Below, in pieces: positions 43,981 through 54,799 of a stretch of 64,000 bases of DNA (within the stretch, counting starts at the first letter, position 1; each line of letters starts with the position of its first letter). The notes beneath the pieces were generated by a model. That model did not search any database. It was not told where the DNA came from and worked only from the letters and a program-made list of their open reading frames with translations. This DNA is from Oscarella lobularis. Taxonomy: Eukaryota; Porifera; Homoscleromorpha; Homosclerophorida; Oscarellidae. The position numbers and the translations under genes are program-made. The DNA is taken from contig NC_089191.1 in assembly GCF_947507565.1 (NCBI RefSeq), forward strand, positions 1,240,001 through 1,304,000, written 5' to 3'.

Positions 43981-46882
43981 CTAAAAGAAATCCACATCGT
44001 CGAGCTCAACATGTCGTCTGTCGGCATCATCTGTAATAAGATCTTTTGATTTCGCGACAAACTTTGAAAGCCAGCCTGCTTCTATTTTTTGCAAGCCCCG
44101 CCGACGTGGATCAGCAAAAGAGAACTTCGAGAATCCTCGATTAGCCTTTTCACAAAATAGCTCAGATTTGCAGATAGCTTCCACCATTTGACAAATATCT
44201 TCATCGGCTGAGCGAATGGTGTGAGTTGAAGACTTCTCTGTATTGAACACTTGATCCACTGAAGCGCTTGCCTTAGCTAGCAGAAAGGCTACCTCTGATA
44301 CTCGACGAACATGCTCTTTTATCAAATTGGCCCCTGCGTTGCGAACTGCAGTTTTGATAATCCTGATAAATACAAGGTTAATACAAAACAGCGGCAAGTT
44401 TTCTGTGTATACTTACAAATTATTTGATCTATTGGTTTGCCACCACCAGGCTTGCCAGTCGCATTGACGGTGCGGCAAAAGGTGTGAATTCTGGCAATTT
44501 CCTCTGGCCAATCGACTGCCAAATTACATAAAAGATTGGCTGCTTCGTTGACGTATTGATATTTTCCTCCTCCTAAGAGAGGGACGAGCCAGAAGCGCCA
44601 GAGACGAATAATAGCGGGCCCATCGTCGTAACGTATAGCCTCTCGAAGAGTGTTATACAGAAACCCGTAGTGCAGCAAGGCGCGATGGTAGGCGTAGATT
44701 TCGTCTTGGTGCTCACCGTCATCTGAAGGATTCAGTGCACAAACCGTTTCTTTGGCGATGCACTCTGCTGTCCTTTCCAACCATTCTTCTTGTTGGACAT
44801 CAGATGATGGAAGAGTAATGACATCAGTATGGGTTTTGACGCCAAAATATGCACACGCTGCTGATAGTAAATGGGCTTCAAACGCCTAATCAAAGTTTGA
44901 TACTGTCAATAAAGAGAAACGGATACACCTACCTGCAGAAAAAACTCGTCCGAATGCTGAATTTTTGAGCATTTTTGTCAACGGGAGATCGATGCGTGAC
45001 CCCTTTCAGATGGCAAAGAGTGCCAATTTCATGCTCTTCTCCCCAAAGAGATTGCATGCATAGTGTGAGGCACTCCCAGGTGAAGTGAAAATCACCTAAT
45101 CGCGTCTAGTGTTTTTAAAATTCTTTTTCGAGCAATTTCATTCGTACCTGGGCATTCCTTTGCCCATTGAAGCTGATGAAATGTTGATGGTTCGGGCATT
45201 CTGAGTCGTTTGGCTCCTCTAACATTTCGGCAGGAGAGTTGACCACCGACAAAAGCCTGACGCACAAAATTTCTTTAAAAGCCTAAAATTTATACAAACA
45301 AGACGTACCACAGGTGAGGAATCGCTCTTTTTGTGCTTTTTGCAAACTCCTCGATAACCTGTACTGTCCCGTCTTTTGTCCCTTCATTGACGTCCAAAAT
45401 AGGCAGCGGCACTGCCTCAACCACGTTCGGCACCCGGACGGAACAGGCTTGCCGCACACGTTCTTGAGATGTTTCAGTGACAAAAACCAACGGGTAAGAA
45501 AACGCATAATAAACATTTTTTGCGCGAGAAAATGCCCATTTTCCGTCATCAGATGACGGAAAAATGTGACCTTCGGTCAGGTCGACTCTCTTCTTAACCT
45601 AGGCATTTTCACTATTAAGACAAAGCAAAACAAGCTTTTCTGCTCACCTCTGTTGGTCTAAGTGCTAAAGGTAAATTGGGAACGTCTGTGGCTTTTATGA
45701 CCAGCCTTGTCGTCATATCCCACATTTCCAATTGTTTGTCTACACCCATCAAAGTTAATCTTTACCCCAAAATAATAAAAAGGTTGAAAACCTTTTCTGT
45801 AATGCCCTTGATGCTTTGTGATGTTTAGATTGTCAAAGCAACAAATGATGGGAGAGTCTCCAAAGACATCGATGTTGGTGCACGACGGGACAGCTTCGTC
45901 TAAGAAGCGCCACGTCTGTCGGTACGAAGAACATAATCCAACCTCATTTGGAATATGTGTGACCTTAAAGATGAGAATATGACATTATCATCAAACGTCT
46001 AACTATTCCAGCTTGCCTGCTTGCTTGTCCCACGACCGATTAGCATCATTCCTATCAGTAGGGGCCAAGATTGTCCTCGCTGACATCGATTTTTTACAAT
46101 GAGGGAAAGAAGCAGCGCAGCAGTTGCATTTAATTGAAAATGCGATGTATCACGGCGAGATTTGTCGTAGCGAAGCGGAGGCATCACTAAGGCAACTAAG
46201 ATGTCCCAAAGACGTGGAGCATTTTCTCGAAGACGTTCAGCACAGTCGTAAAAAGAGAATTGAGAAATAAAATCTGGATTTGTATTCCAGTTGATGCGTG
46301 CAGCTGATTCAACCTCGGAGACCAAAGCAGCACAGACGTCGCTCCAATTAATACCTGAATCACCTATAACGTGTTGACATGATTTGAAGCAATATTCCAA
46401 ACCCGTGTCAGTTTTGCAAATTTTAGGACAGTGATCCTCTGCCTTTTCAGCGCTGCCTGATTCACGGCAAATTGAAACGTCTTATAATAGTAATCAAATG
46501 TAATCAACCACAGCTTGACAATTAATTAATTAATTAATTAGTTATGGGTACCTTCATCTGCAAATTTTTTCAATGGAGTATAGCAATACGTAATCTTTAT
46601 TTTCTTGCGTCCAACGCCGGGAAACGCTTTGCGCACAATCAGCCCAATTTCAGTGTCGCTGATAGAGGCCGAAGCACAAAATCGCCCTCGCAGCCTGTCA
46701 ACCACTTGCTGAACAGGAACTGCATCGCCGCTTTCTCCTAAGCTGTATTGTCGCGCCAGCCTAACGGTTAAATAGAAAGATAGAACAATTTTTTGCTGCA
46801 ATTAGTGCGTTTACCAAGCAGCTCTCTCAGAGCGATAGTCTCGATCGAGGACGACGAAGGAAGAAGACATAGGAGAAGTCAT
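43981..46882 (-). CDS. DUF6589-type transposon protein, locus B (nearly intact)
   Basis: Ten exons: 46815-46882, 46552-46760, 46017-46456, 45792-45963, 45648-45739, 45309-45598, 45148-45256, 44933-45095, 44417-44885, 43981-44345; about 790 codons. Starts MTSPMSSSFVVLDRDYRSER. Family blocks: VKNRCQRGQSWPLLIGMM, SPIICCFDNLNITKHQGHYR, DKQLEMWDMTTRL, AFVGGQLSCRNVRGAKRLR (the GDQLT block), CPGDFHFTWECLTLCMQSLW, YDDGPAIIRLWRFWLVPLLG, EAANLLCNLAVDWPEEI, TGKPGGGKPIDQII and FRNAGANLIKEHVRR. The intron after 46017 has a GC donor. Phase at the exon 6/7 junction is uncertain, and one base seems lost near 44955-44966 (T5). The likely role is transposase or a transposition partner; that is inference. Convergent with the helicase at 41604. 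Confidence 0.82.
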
Positions 46883-47023
46883 CGCGTAAATAGAGAACGC
46901 TGTAACGGCGTTTGACCGAGCTCAAGTCGCGCAGGCACCAACCTAGTTAGTGGAAGGTCAACTTAATTAGTGGATGGTTGTCACGTGGAAAGTGGGGTGG
47001 TCACACGGCCTATGACGCAGACG

Positions 47024-47096
47024 AGTGCGCCCAGGCTCTCCCCCGAGTGGGGCGCTAACGCGCTTCACTACGGGAGAGCCTGGCTTGCGAGGCTAG
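47024..47096 (+). repeat. Terminal-hairpin repeat, copy E
   Basis: GTGCGCCCAGGCTCTCCCCC pairs with GGGAGAGCCTGG across a G/C-rich loop and is followed by CTTGCGAGGCTAG. The end is identical to those of the palindromic element at 11107-11746. It stands alone here; no partner terminus was found nearby. Confidence 0.6.
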
Positions 47097-47345
47097 GCGG
47101 CGACAACCACAAGGGAGCAGCAGACGGCACGCGAACCATTATCGCCTTTCCCGACTAGACAATGTTGTCCAGGCATCGCGTTTGTGAAGGTTCATGCGCT
47201 CTGCTTGATTCGCGGCAACGCCTATGTCCAGCACGGGACAGTATTGGTATTGCAGTTTGTGTAAACGAGTAAATTAATAGCTGTTGTCTTGGTGAGAAGG
47301 TGCAAAATTTCTTATGTAGTCGCGAAGGAGGAACGAAGCAGTAAG

Positions 47346-47680
47346 ATGAATCGTCGAAGTAATTATGTCACCAGCGCTACCTTGCGAATAGGTTGCCAGA
47401 GGTGCAAGGGCGTACTTCAAGGCGTCATCTGGAGTTGCGGACGATGCGGAGCGGCGTACGACCCATCGGGCGCTTTTCTGGTCGTTCCGCGTTCGCAAGA
47501 CAAGGCCTGCGTTTTGTGCGGTAAGTAAGCGAAGCGATTTCGATGCGATATCTTCGTAATAATGCGCCCTGGGGCATGGTCTTCGTAGATCCTAGGCGCG
47601 CGAAAATGAAGAGGAATACGAGGATATCAACGTGCGGCGCCCTGTCAGCGGAAGTGATCGATCTGACGGCGGAGAAGTGA
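47346..47680 (+). CDS. Small two-exon zinc-ribbon-like protein
   Basis: Exon 1 47346-47520 (MNRRSNYVTSATLR, then CQRCKGVLQGVIWSCGRCG and CVLC), donor GTAAGT; exon 2 from 47589 after CGTAG reads DPRRAKMKRNTRISTCGALS and ends VIDLTAEK with TGA at 47680. That gives 88 residues with Cys pairs C-x2-C, C-x2-C and C-x2-C, consistent with a zinc-binding ribbon; VIDLT resembles a SUMO-interacting motif. An alternative acceptor at 47595 opens another frame to 47818, so the C terminus is uncertain. Family not recognised. Confidence 0.5.
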
Positions 47681-47968
47681 ACTTTTCGAACGTCTCTTGT
47701 GCCGGTTGGAACAGTTTTTGTTTCGTGCCCGATGTGTTGCGTATTGCTCGGAAGGATTGTACGAGAAAAAGGATTCATGCTTTGATTGAGGTGTATAATT
47801 TTGGCGAGTTTCTTAATTAGTTGTCGCGTGTAGGATGTGGCCAAACTAAAAGGCCTATTCGCAGGGGATGTACTTCAGACTATTTGGCCTGACGCTCTTC
47901 ACAGGTAGTTTGCGTACAAGAGTTGCTAGCAGGACGGCGAACGAGTATGTGGACGTGTTCGCTACGGG

Positions 47969-48296
47969 TCAGAGACTTGTCTGACAAGCAGCTTCCATCA
48001 TTGGCGGCGAAATGGGCCGAACAGCGACTGTTCGATCCGTGGGAGATCCGGCCTCTTCATGAAAACGCAACTGACGTTTACAGCAGACATACCATTTAAT
48101 ATCCACGCGCATCGGCTTTGCCGTTCGCGACGCCCGTAGAACGGTGGCACGTAGAAAGTTGTACGGCTGCACGTGCCTGGGCGGGTAGCGCAGATCTTTT
48201 ATGCGATTTTCGGAAAATGGATAGGGACGTGATGTGGGGAAATCTGCGTAAAAAACACTGGACAAGACTACTCGTCAAAAGCTGAGACGGATTCAT
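47969..48296 (-). CDS. Small unidentified protein, divergent from 48316
   Basis: ATG at 48296 reads MNPSQLLTSSLVQ. A one-base shift in the A6 run at 48250-48255 leads into VFYADFPTSRPYPFSENRIK, VQPYNFLRATVLRASRTAKP and DIKWYVCCKRQLRFHEEAGS, ending QTSL with TGA. That is about 108 residues. Coding-like composition and an open frame over 270 bases support it. The break is probably a homopolymer error. No family recognised. Confidence 0.5.
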
Positions 48297-48315
48297 CAGT
48301 GCATTGCCAACGTAA

Positions 48316-48739
48316 ATGTCTAGGGTCCGTAGGCGTGGAGCGGGGAATTCCCCGAAAGCGACGCGGGAGCAACAAATTCAGTCTCTTTTTTACAGGCAGT
48401 CATTCATTCCAGTGCATTCGACGGTGAAAGATGTCCGACGGCTCCGATGTCAGCGACGGTCCTTTGAACTTTGGTCACTTATAGGCCGAAGAATTAATCG
48501 AAAGAGCAGAAGCGGCATTCACACGCCGCTCTTTTGACCCAACAGAATTTCGCCCGTTACCTGTGTGTGTCACGGATATACAGACAGGCAAAACTATCGC
48601 AGGCGACGAAAACAAGGCGGCGGTGCAGGCGCAAAACAAGCACAAGGAGCCGAAAGAGAGGCTGCGCGACTTGCAACAAACGGCCGCCTTCGAAAAGTTG
48701 AAATTGGCGGTCTGTGAGGACGCGGAAGAACGTCTTTAG
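48316..48739 (+). CDS. Small two-exon protein with AATAAA signal
   Basis: Exon 1 48316-48423 (MSRVRRRGAGNSPKATREQQ, QSFIPVHST), intron 48424-48484 (GTGAAA...TTATAG, 61 bases), exon 2 48485-48739 (AEELIERAEAAFTRRSFDPT, then a charged helix PKERLRDLQQTAAFEKLKLA, stop TAG). Both exons are in phase 0, giving 120 residues. AATAAA follows at about 48779. A basic N terminus and helical C terminus are visible; no family recognised. Its start codon is only about 20 bases from the start of the opposite gene. Confidence 0.65.
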
Positions 48740-48778
48740 GTGAAGCACACTTTTTCGTTCTCTTTCTCTGATTCTTTG

Positions 48779-48784
48779 AATAAA
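48779..48784 (+). terminator. Polyadenylation signal
   Basis: AATAAA about 40 bases after the stop codon of the gene at 48316-48739, in a TTGAATAAAGAATTG context. Confidence 0.6.
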
Positions 48785-49149
48785 GAATTGATAAACTGAT
48801 TGTTCTATATTTCTCGCGTGAACGGATAAATCATTTCTCTTGGAAAAGGCTGACAAAAGAGAAATTAGAATGGTGCCCCCGATAAACGGGCTCTTTTGTT
48901 CTTCAGAAAAGTAGGCGTGCGCACTGTAGTTTATTCTTCTGAATCCACCAATATTGGGGCAATCGTTATGTGGCAACTGCTGTTTAATTGTTCATTTATT
49001 AAAACCATGAAATCTGTTGTGTCTACACATAAAACTAGAAAAATATAGAAATGGGCCCCAAAACAGAAGATCAGTCTTTTCTGGTTTGTCTGTTATTCCC
49101 GTACAATTATTAACTTGAACTTTGTTCACTTATCAATTAAAAATTATCA

Positions 49150-50720
49150 AATCAAAATGATTGTTTGAATGAAGAATTTCATTTCTCGGGTAATTTTGAC
49201 TGCATTGAAGGTTGCGGGGATCATAATGCACCCACCGCCATGTCTCTGAAATCCTTGTGAGCATACGTATTCGACGCTGAAGATAAGTTGCGGCAGCGAA
49301 AATTTCTGCTGCGTTACCCACGTTAAGTTTTGTTCCATTCTGTTTAGGTATTCATTATAGCCGCCATCAGACGAATAGTCTGTCAGAGCAGCAAATATAT
49401 GAACATTGCGGCGCATAAACTCGACTAGATCATGTCGAATTGACGACTGATGACACTGATGATTAAAAAAGCCACAGAAATACATCGAACAATGCAGTTT
49501 TCGTCTATAAGAGATGTTTGAAAATCGATGTCGTATTTTTGAATCGTAAGACTGTTAACTGCTTTTTTGGCTTCAATTTCAGCCGTTGCTTTTGGCTGTG
49601 GAACTTCACGTTCCTGACGTAGACGTTGAAGTTTTGTGAATGGCTGATTTGGGTCAGAGCAATTTTCTTTAGCTTTACTCTGCAAGCGCACCATTTCGTT
49701 TTGACACTTGCTGCTCGTTTGTTTTTTTCGCTTCTCGAAGTTGATCAAAGCTAATCCGTGTATACTCCAAACTCTACTAAGAGCAACACAGGTCATTCCG
49801 CTCTCAAAGACGGTTGCTCCTATATCCAAAACAGCGCAGTCTAATGTTATACCTTGAACTTCATGAACTGTTGTTGCCCAAGACAATGTAAGCGGAAATT
49901 GCGTGCGTTGCAAATAAATGTCAAATTTTCCGTAAAACTGAACATCGATGGACAAACTTTTGAGGTTATGGTTGTAAGTCTTTCTGTCAATGTTTACTGC
50001 CATTTCAAGACGTTGTAAAGATGCTCCTATTTTGTAATTATCAAATGCAACGTACACCGCAGATGGAAAATTGCGGTGTGCTCCGAATTCTACGTCAGTC
50101 ACAAATCCTTGACCTCCATTGACTAAACCTTTGTGAACAGCTATATTTCTAATGAGCATGACGCGAGAGCCGACTGTGAGCTGAAATTTTTGAGCCAAAC
50201 TGGCGTTGTCGTTTACTTTGTAAGGTTTAAGATGAGAAATTTCGTCTGGCGTCAGTCCGTCTGGTGTCTGAACCACTACGTCCTTGACAACAATTTCATA
50301 TAACTTTGAGTAGCGCATTTGAGATTGTAGGCACATCAAATTGTGCTTTTCGACGTCAGCTTTTCGTGGGAAGATACGGAGAGCATTGCAGAAGGGTGGT
50401 TTTGTGAGATCGACCTTCTGTCGCTAAAGCAACTCAGCACAGTCACTCTCTGAATGACAACCGAGGCGAATACGGTTAAATGGACTAGCCCAATTTCTCT
50501 CTTCGGCCTGCCGATGATTGTACGTCAGTATGCTCACATCGAAGTTGCGCCACAGATAACTTTTTGGTCGGCTTGAATCAAAAACGAAATGGCCCATTAC
50601 TGGCCGCAGTTGAAATAAATCGTCGAAAACCGAAATGTTCAGCCGCCAAACAAAGTTGTTGGGTTTGTTAAAGTGGGATTAGACCTAAAGCCTCGCGAAT
50701 CAGCATATAGGCAAGCATGG
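49150..50720 (-). pseudogene. PIF1-type helicase C-terminal part with OTU domain (Helentron-like)
   Basis: Reads from high to low: LNISVFDDLFQLRPVMG (motif III region), WRNFDVSILTYNHRQAEE, LRIFPRKADVEKHN, KFQLTVGSRVMLIRNI and GLVNGGQGFVTDVEF, then the C-terminal motif WATTVHEVQGITLDCAVLDI and SGMTCVALSRVWSIHGLALI. After a Lys/Glu linker comes DENCIVRCIS and, past a frame break in A6 (49465-49470), RHDLVEFMRRNVHIFAALTD and GGYNEYLNRMEQN, which match the start and middle of an OTU cysteine-protease domain. PIF1-type helicase plus OTU is the layout of Helentron/Helitron2 proteins. The helicase front half is at 53990-54790. Confidence 0.75.
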
Positions 50721-51474
50721 TGCCATTGAATTTACCAACTATTTTCAAGGAAAGACATTCTTAGTAAAATGAAAAGACATCTCTAGCATGGATAATAGAT
50801 TTCACTAAAGGTTTCTTCAAAAGAAGTAGATCGTAATAGAGTATTTCACCGCTATACGAAAACGCAGTTTTCTACCCGAATTCTTTACAAAAATTGTTAC
50901 CGTGCGAATGATGTGAAAGAGGAATGTCTGAGCTTTCGTTTGATATATAACATGCATGTATACGTTGAAGTGCGGCGAAGATACGGGGGTGTCCATCATT
51001 AGCGCCCACGTAATTCGGGTAAAAACAGCCGAGGTTAGGTAAACTTTGTGCGTCAGCATACAAATGCGCAGTCGCAGACATCCGAAACTCCTACCGCAGA
51101 ATCGTCTTTCCTTTAGCTCTAAGATGAGGTATGGGGGAGCTCGAACGGTGGGATACTTATAGCGTAGTGCTCGAACAAACAAGGGGACCTTCCGGGACTG
51201 TCCATAATTGGGAACCCCTCCCCTACTATTGTTTGAGGTTGTCATGGAATTGACCAACAGGGGACTCCGTTGCCTAATTAGATCACGGACATCTTAGATT
51301 AAATAGTCTTCACTCAGCGTCGCTTCTCAATTTTCTGCACACATAACGGCACCAGAGTCAAAACCAGATATGCAACCGTAGGCCCACGAAGCCTCATCGA
51401 GGTCAAAAATAGCGGTTCTTTTTCTTCGGTCCCGGATGCACTCCTTTTGTTTTTTGCAGGTTTTCATCTTTGAA

Positions 51475-53675
51475 ATGCCGTTTGCACATCTCTATTGTGT
51501 TCTTCTGCTGCTACTGCTTGCTAGCGCTCTCCAAAACGTTTATAGCATCAGAGGCAAGCCGACGAATTTGGGGACTCTGGGGACTTATGGTTGTTTACTT
51601 GATCTCATTGCTGTCAGCGTTGAAGTTGCTGGCTCGCCAGCTCACTACGCTCAGATCGGCGACGCAGTCGAGTTTACGTGCATTGTAAGCGGTGCAGCAA
51701 AAGTCGTCGGTTACAGATGGTTGAAGGATGGATTTGCCGTTTTGACGGCAAATCGAATTACGGGTGTAGGCACATCGTCGCTTCGTTTATTTCACTTGAC
51801 TGTCGAAGATTCTGGAGGATACGGCTGTCAAGCGACATTGAGCACAGGAGAAGTGAGGGGATCCCAGACAAAGGCGCACCTCACAGTATTCGGTTTGTTC
51901 ATCCATGTACGACTTCCTTCATTATTTTTACCTTCGTTTTCCCTGCAGGCTTACCTGAAATAATTTTTTATCCAGATATTTCCTATATAGAATCTCTCTC
52001 CGCTCGTTTGACCTGCCGTGGAAAAAACTATGACAGGGTTTTTTGGTTCAGAAACGACGAGAAGCTTTTGCTCGATGACCCCAGATACGAGATCACCAAT
52101 CACATAGGAGAGACTCTGATTATTAGAAACGTCACTCTGTCAGACGCCGGCTCCTACACGTGCCAAGCAAAGTCCACAAGCGGTGGAAGAACTGAGAAAT
52201 CTCTCACGCTGACAGTTGAAAGTAATACATATCAGCGTTTCCTAGTGAAAAACGAAAGGAGGCGTTTTGTTTTTGCAGCTGAACTCAAGGTCGTTCTTCA
52301 TCCTGCGAACGTCACCGTGCAGCTCGGCTTCCGAGCGACACTAACGTGCAACATTTCTGGTATTCCGACGCCGGGAAAGACCTGGTTTCGAGGCCGTACG
52401 CACAAGACGGTCAATACAAAGAACATTAGGTATGTAATACGAAACGATCGCACGTCGAGTACGCAGATTATCGAGAACATAAAGAAGACAGACGAAGACT
52501 ACTATTACTCTGCTGGGATGAACGATCACGGTCAAGTCCAATCGAACAAAGGGAACGTCGTTGTGGGAAGTAAGTCTACTAATTGGAGTTTATTTGATCA
52601 ACTAAGACAATGTTTTCAATTTTCTAATCGTCGTCTGCTAGGTCCGCCGACACCTCCTCCGTCTGGCTCGCCGCCAATCCAGATAGTCGCCTTCAAGGCA
52701 ATAGCTTATGGCCGAAACGATAGTATCACTTGTCGAGCTCAAGGACTCGTTCGACCTATCGTTTCCTGGACGAAGGACAAGCAGCCCTTGAGCGATCCGA
52801 GTCTGTTGCAAGACGAAACGGGAGAGCTATTTGTTGTTAACGTTACCTACGATCAAGCTGGTCAGTACGTGTGCACCATCGAGGTCAATAACCGGCCAGC
52901 TGTGATTCAAACCGTTTACGTCGACGTGAAAGGTTGCTATATCACTAACGAGTTGGGTGCCTATAGCCATGGTGGTTGTGTTTAGGCCCCCTGGTCCTCC
53001 AGTGATCACAACAGCAAAGGGTTTCGATGGAGTCATCACCGTCAATTGGACAGATCCTTCGTTTGACGGCAACAGTCCCATTACCGGCTATGAAGCCTAT
53101 TGGAGACAGGCAACTGGTAGAGATCTGTGGTCGTCTGTGACGGTGAACAGAAGTTCGACTACTGTGAACAGAAGTTCCACTGTGATTGATGTTCGATCTT
53201 CTTTACTTGCTACCGGTGTCTATACCTATGACTTAGCTGTAAAAGCGTCAAATGCTTACGGGGTCAGTCGTCGTTCTGACGTCGAAGAGTTTGTGTTCTT
53301 TTACGGTATGAATTCGCAGGTCTAATAAACTAAGACGGCAGTTCTCATGTGTAGTTAAGAATTCCTCAATTCTGAATCAGAATAAAACAGTCGAAATAAT
53401 CTCCTCTGAAATCGAATTTTTGTTTGGCGTTTTGGGGCTTCTGGTGGTCACTGGAATTGGCGAACCACTGAGAAGCCGTTGCAGAAAGAACGTTTCAAGA
53501 CAAAAAGAAATTCAACGACCCAAGGTGAGCAGCACTGGACACAATCGTTCTACTAACAACTCACACTATACATAAACAGGATAGAACAAGGCAGAAAATC
53601 CGAGACTCGGAATGGGTCGACGAAAGAAGAAAAATCGGCCAAACAAACATGCCGACAAACTTTTATCGAAATTAA
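51475..53675 (+). CDS. Ig/FN3 receptor-like membrane protein
   Basis: Seven exons: 51475-51892, 51949-52221, 52279-52569, 52642-52932, 52986-53305, 53355-53524, 53580-53675. Starts with signal peptide MPFAHLYCVLLLLLLASALQ. Four Ig-like domains follow (each with the Cys, Trp and D-x-G-x-Y-x-C pattern, e.g. DSGGYGCQ, DAGSYTCQ, DQAGQYVC; the third is degenerate, with DEDYYYSAG lacking the second Cys), then one fibronectin III domain (NWTDPSFDGNSPITGYEAYW). A short hydrophobic segment (FLFGVLGLLVVTGIG) and a basic tail end at TAA 53675. One base seems missing at the C5 run 52987-52991. Probably cell adhesion or signalling at the surface; no kinase domain. The ATG at 51436 is possible but the signal peptide favours 51475. 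Confidence 0.78.
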
Positions 53676-53989
53676 TCCATATGAAAAGTAGGTCTGTCTC
53701 AGTATAAGCGCTGAAATGCTCTGATTCTTTTCTTAGGAGCAGAACGCAGAGTTATTCTCACGAGCCGCTGTTTAGAGGCGTTGGCACGCCTGTCTAGCAG
53801 ACTGATAGCCTGCTGCACGTTTTGTCGAGTTCGCTTGGGTCGCTGTTGCATGAAAGCTCGGAATATTCTTCTCGCGTCCGTTTACCTAGGCAAGTCACGC
53901 CTGTATGTTATTACCAGGACAGCTTCCATTGTCGCGCAGTCGCGCGACACTGTATATAAAGCAAAAATGCGTTCTGCCAATGCGGTTCA

Positions 53990-54790
53990 CGACCTCGTGC
54001 AAAATACGCGGGTGCACGCACGCGTCATCTGCCGCGTCTCATCTCTAATTAAGGTGCCTTTGATCTGAGACAATCTCCAATGCATAATGCAAAATGTTTG
54101 ACATGAAACCATAGAAATTTCGTCAATAATGACGTAATTTAGTGCAGAAAAACGTTCTCTTAGCGCAGTTAATTTATCAGGCCGCAAGGGCAAATATTCA
54201 CAGTTGCGACCATGGTCAATGGGAATAGAAAACGCCGTTGGTAGCGTACGTCCACTACTATTTTACCCAGCGATGCCAGTGGGGGCTCTCAATACCAAAT
54301 TTAGATGTAAACGCAAAAGCATTTCCCGAATTAACTGTACCAGAAAAGTTTTGCCCGTTCCTGCTCCACCTGTAACAAACAGAAAAAGCGGTGTATAACT
54401 TCAGAGCTTTTGATTTGAGCTTGAGCAGAGGCAGAAATCTTTTCAAAGTCTAACGTTTGTCAGAAGATAGTCTCTCCAACGCCAAAACGTATTCGTTGTC
54501 TGTCATAGTTGTTTGAAGAGGATCGTCCGTTCTCCATGTTGAAGACTGATCGTTGGTGCTGCGCTGTGACTTTTTATTTTCACCACCACTTGGAAGCAAA
54601 TCATTTATCAATCCACCGTTTGTTTGGAGCCACTCAAAGTCCAAAGGCAACTGACCGTCATCGCCCGAAGATATATTAGGTGCAACCTTTGCTGCTATTT
54701 CTATGGCACTTTCAGCTTCCCACAGAACGACACGAGTAAACGCTTTATCAACTTCTTCAGCAAACCTTAGACGTTCTATACTTTGCAGAC
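53990..54790 (-). pseudogene. PIF1-type helicase N-terminal part (Walker A and B)
   Basis: Linker AESAIEIAAKVAPN, MTDNEYVLALERLSSDKR, then Walker A LFVTGGAGTGKTFLVQLI (about 54335-54385), RAPTGIAG, and motif II LNYVIIDEISMVS followed by RLSQIKGT near 54060. Similarity stops right there; the next expected block (PFGG...VFGDLYQL) is at about 50690. Frame changes occur near 54440 and 54250. The Rep nuclease domain expected upstream in a Helitron was not found. Confidence 0.75.
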
Positions 54791-54799
54791 AAAATTACC

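Noticed and set aside
44933-45000. A 26-base intron in DUF6589 locus B (GTTGAC...TTCAG)
   Set aside because: It would restore the frame but is implausibly short and would remove conserved residues; a one-base loss at the T5 run is simpler.
45739-45792. A 26-base intron ending GGTGTAG
   Set aside because: The 52-base intron 45740-45791 with the same acceptor restores the phase and matches the size of other introns here.
48430-48739. Single-exon gene starting MSDGSDVSDG at 48430
   Set aside because: It meets an in-frame TAG after 17 codons. Treating 48424-48484 as an intron gives a longer protein with both exons in phase.
53781-54068. 95-codon plus-strand frame after the receptor gene
   Set aside because: Mostly antisense to the helicase remnant and adjoining spacer; no domain, and the receptor already has a stop at 53675.
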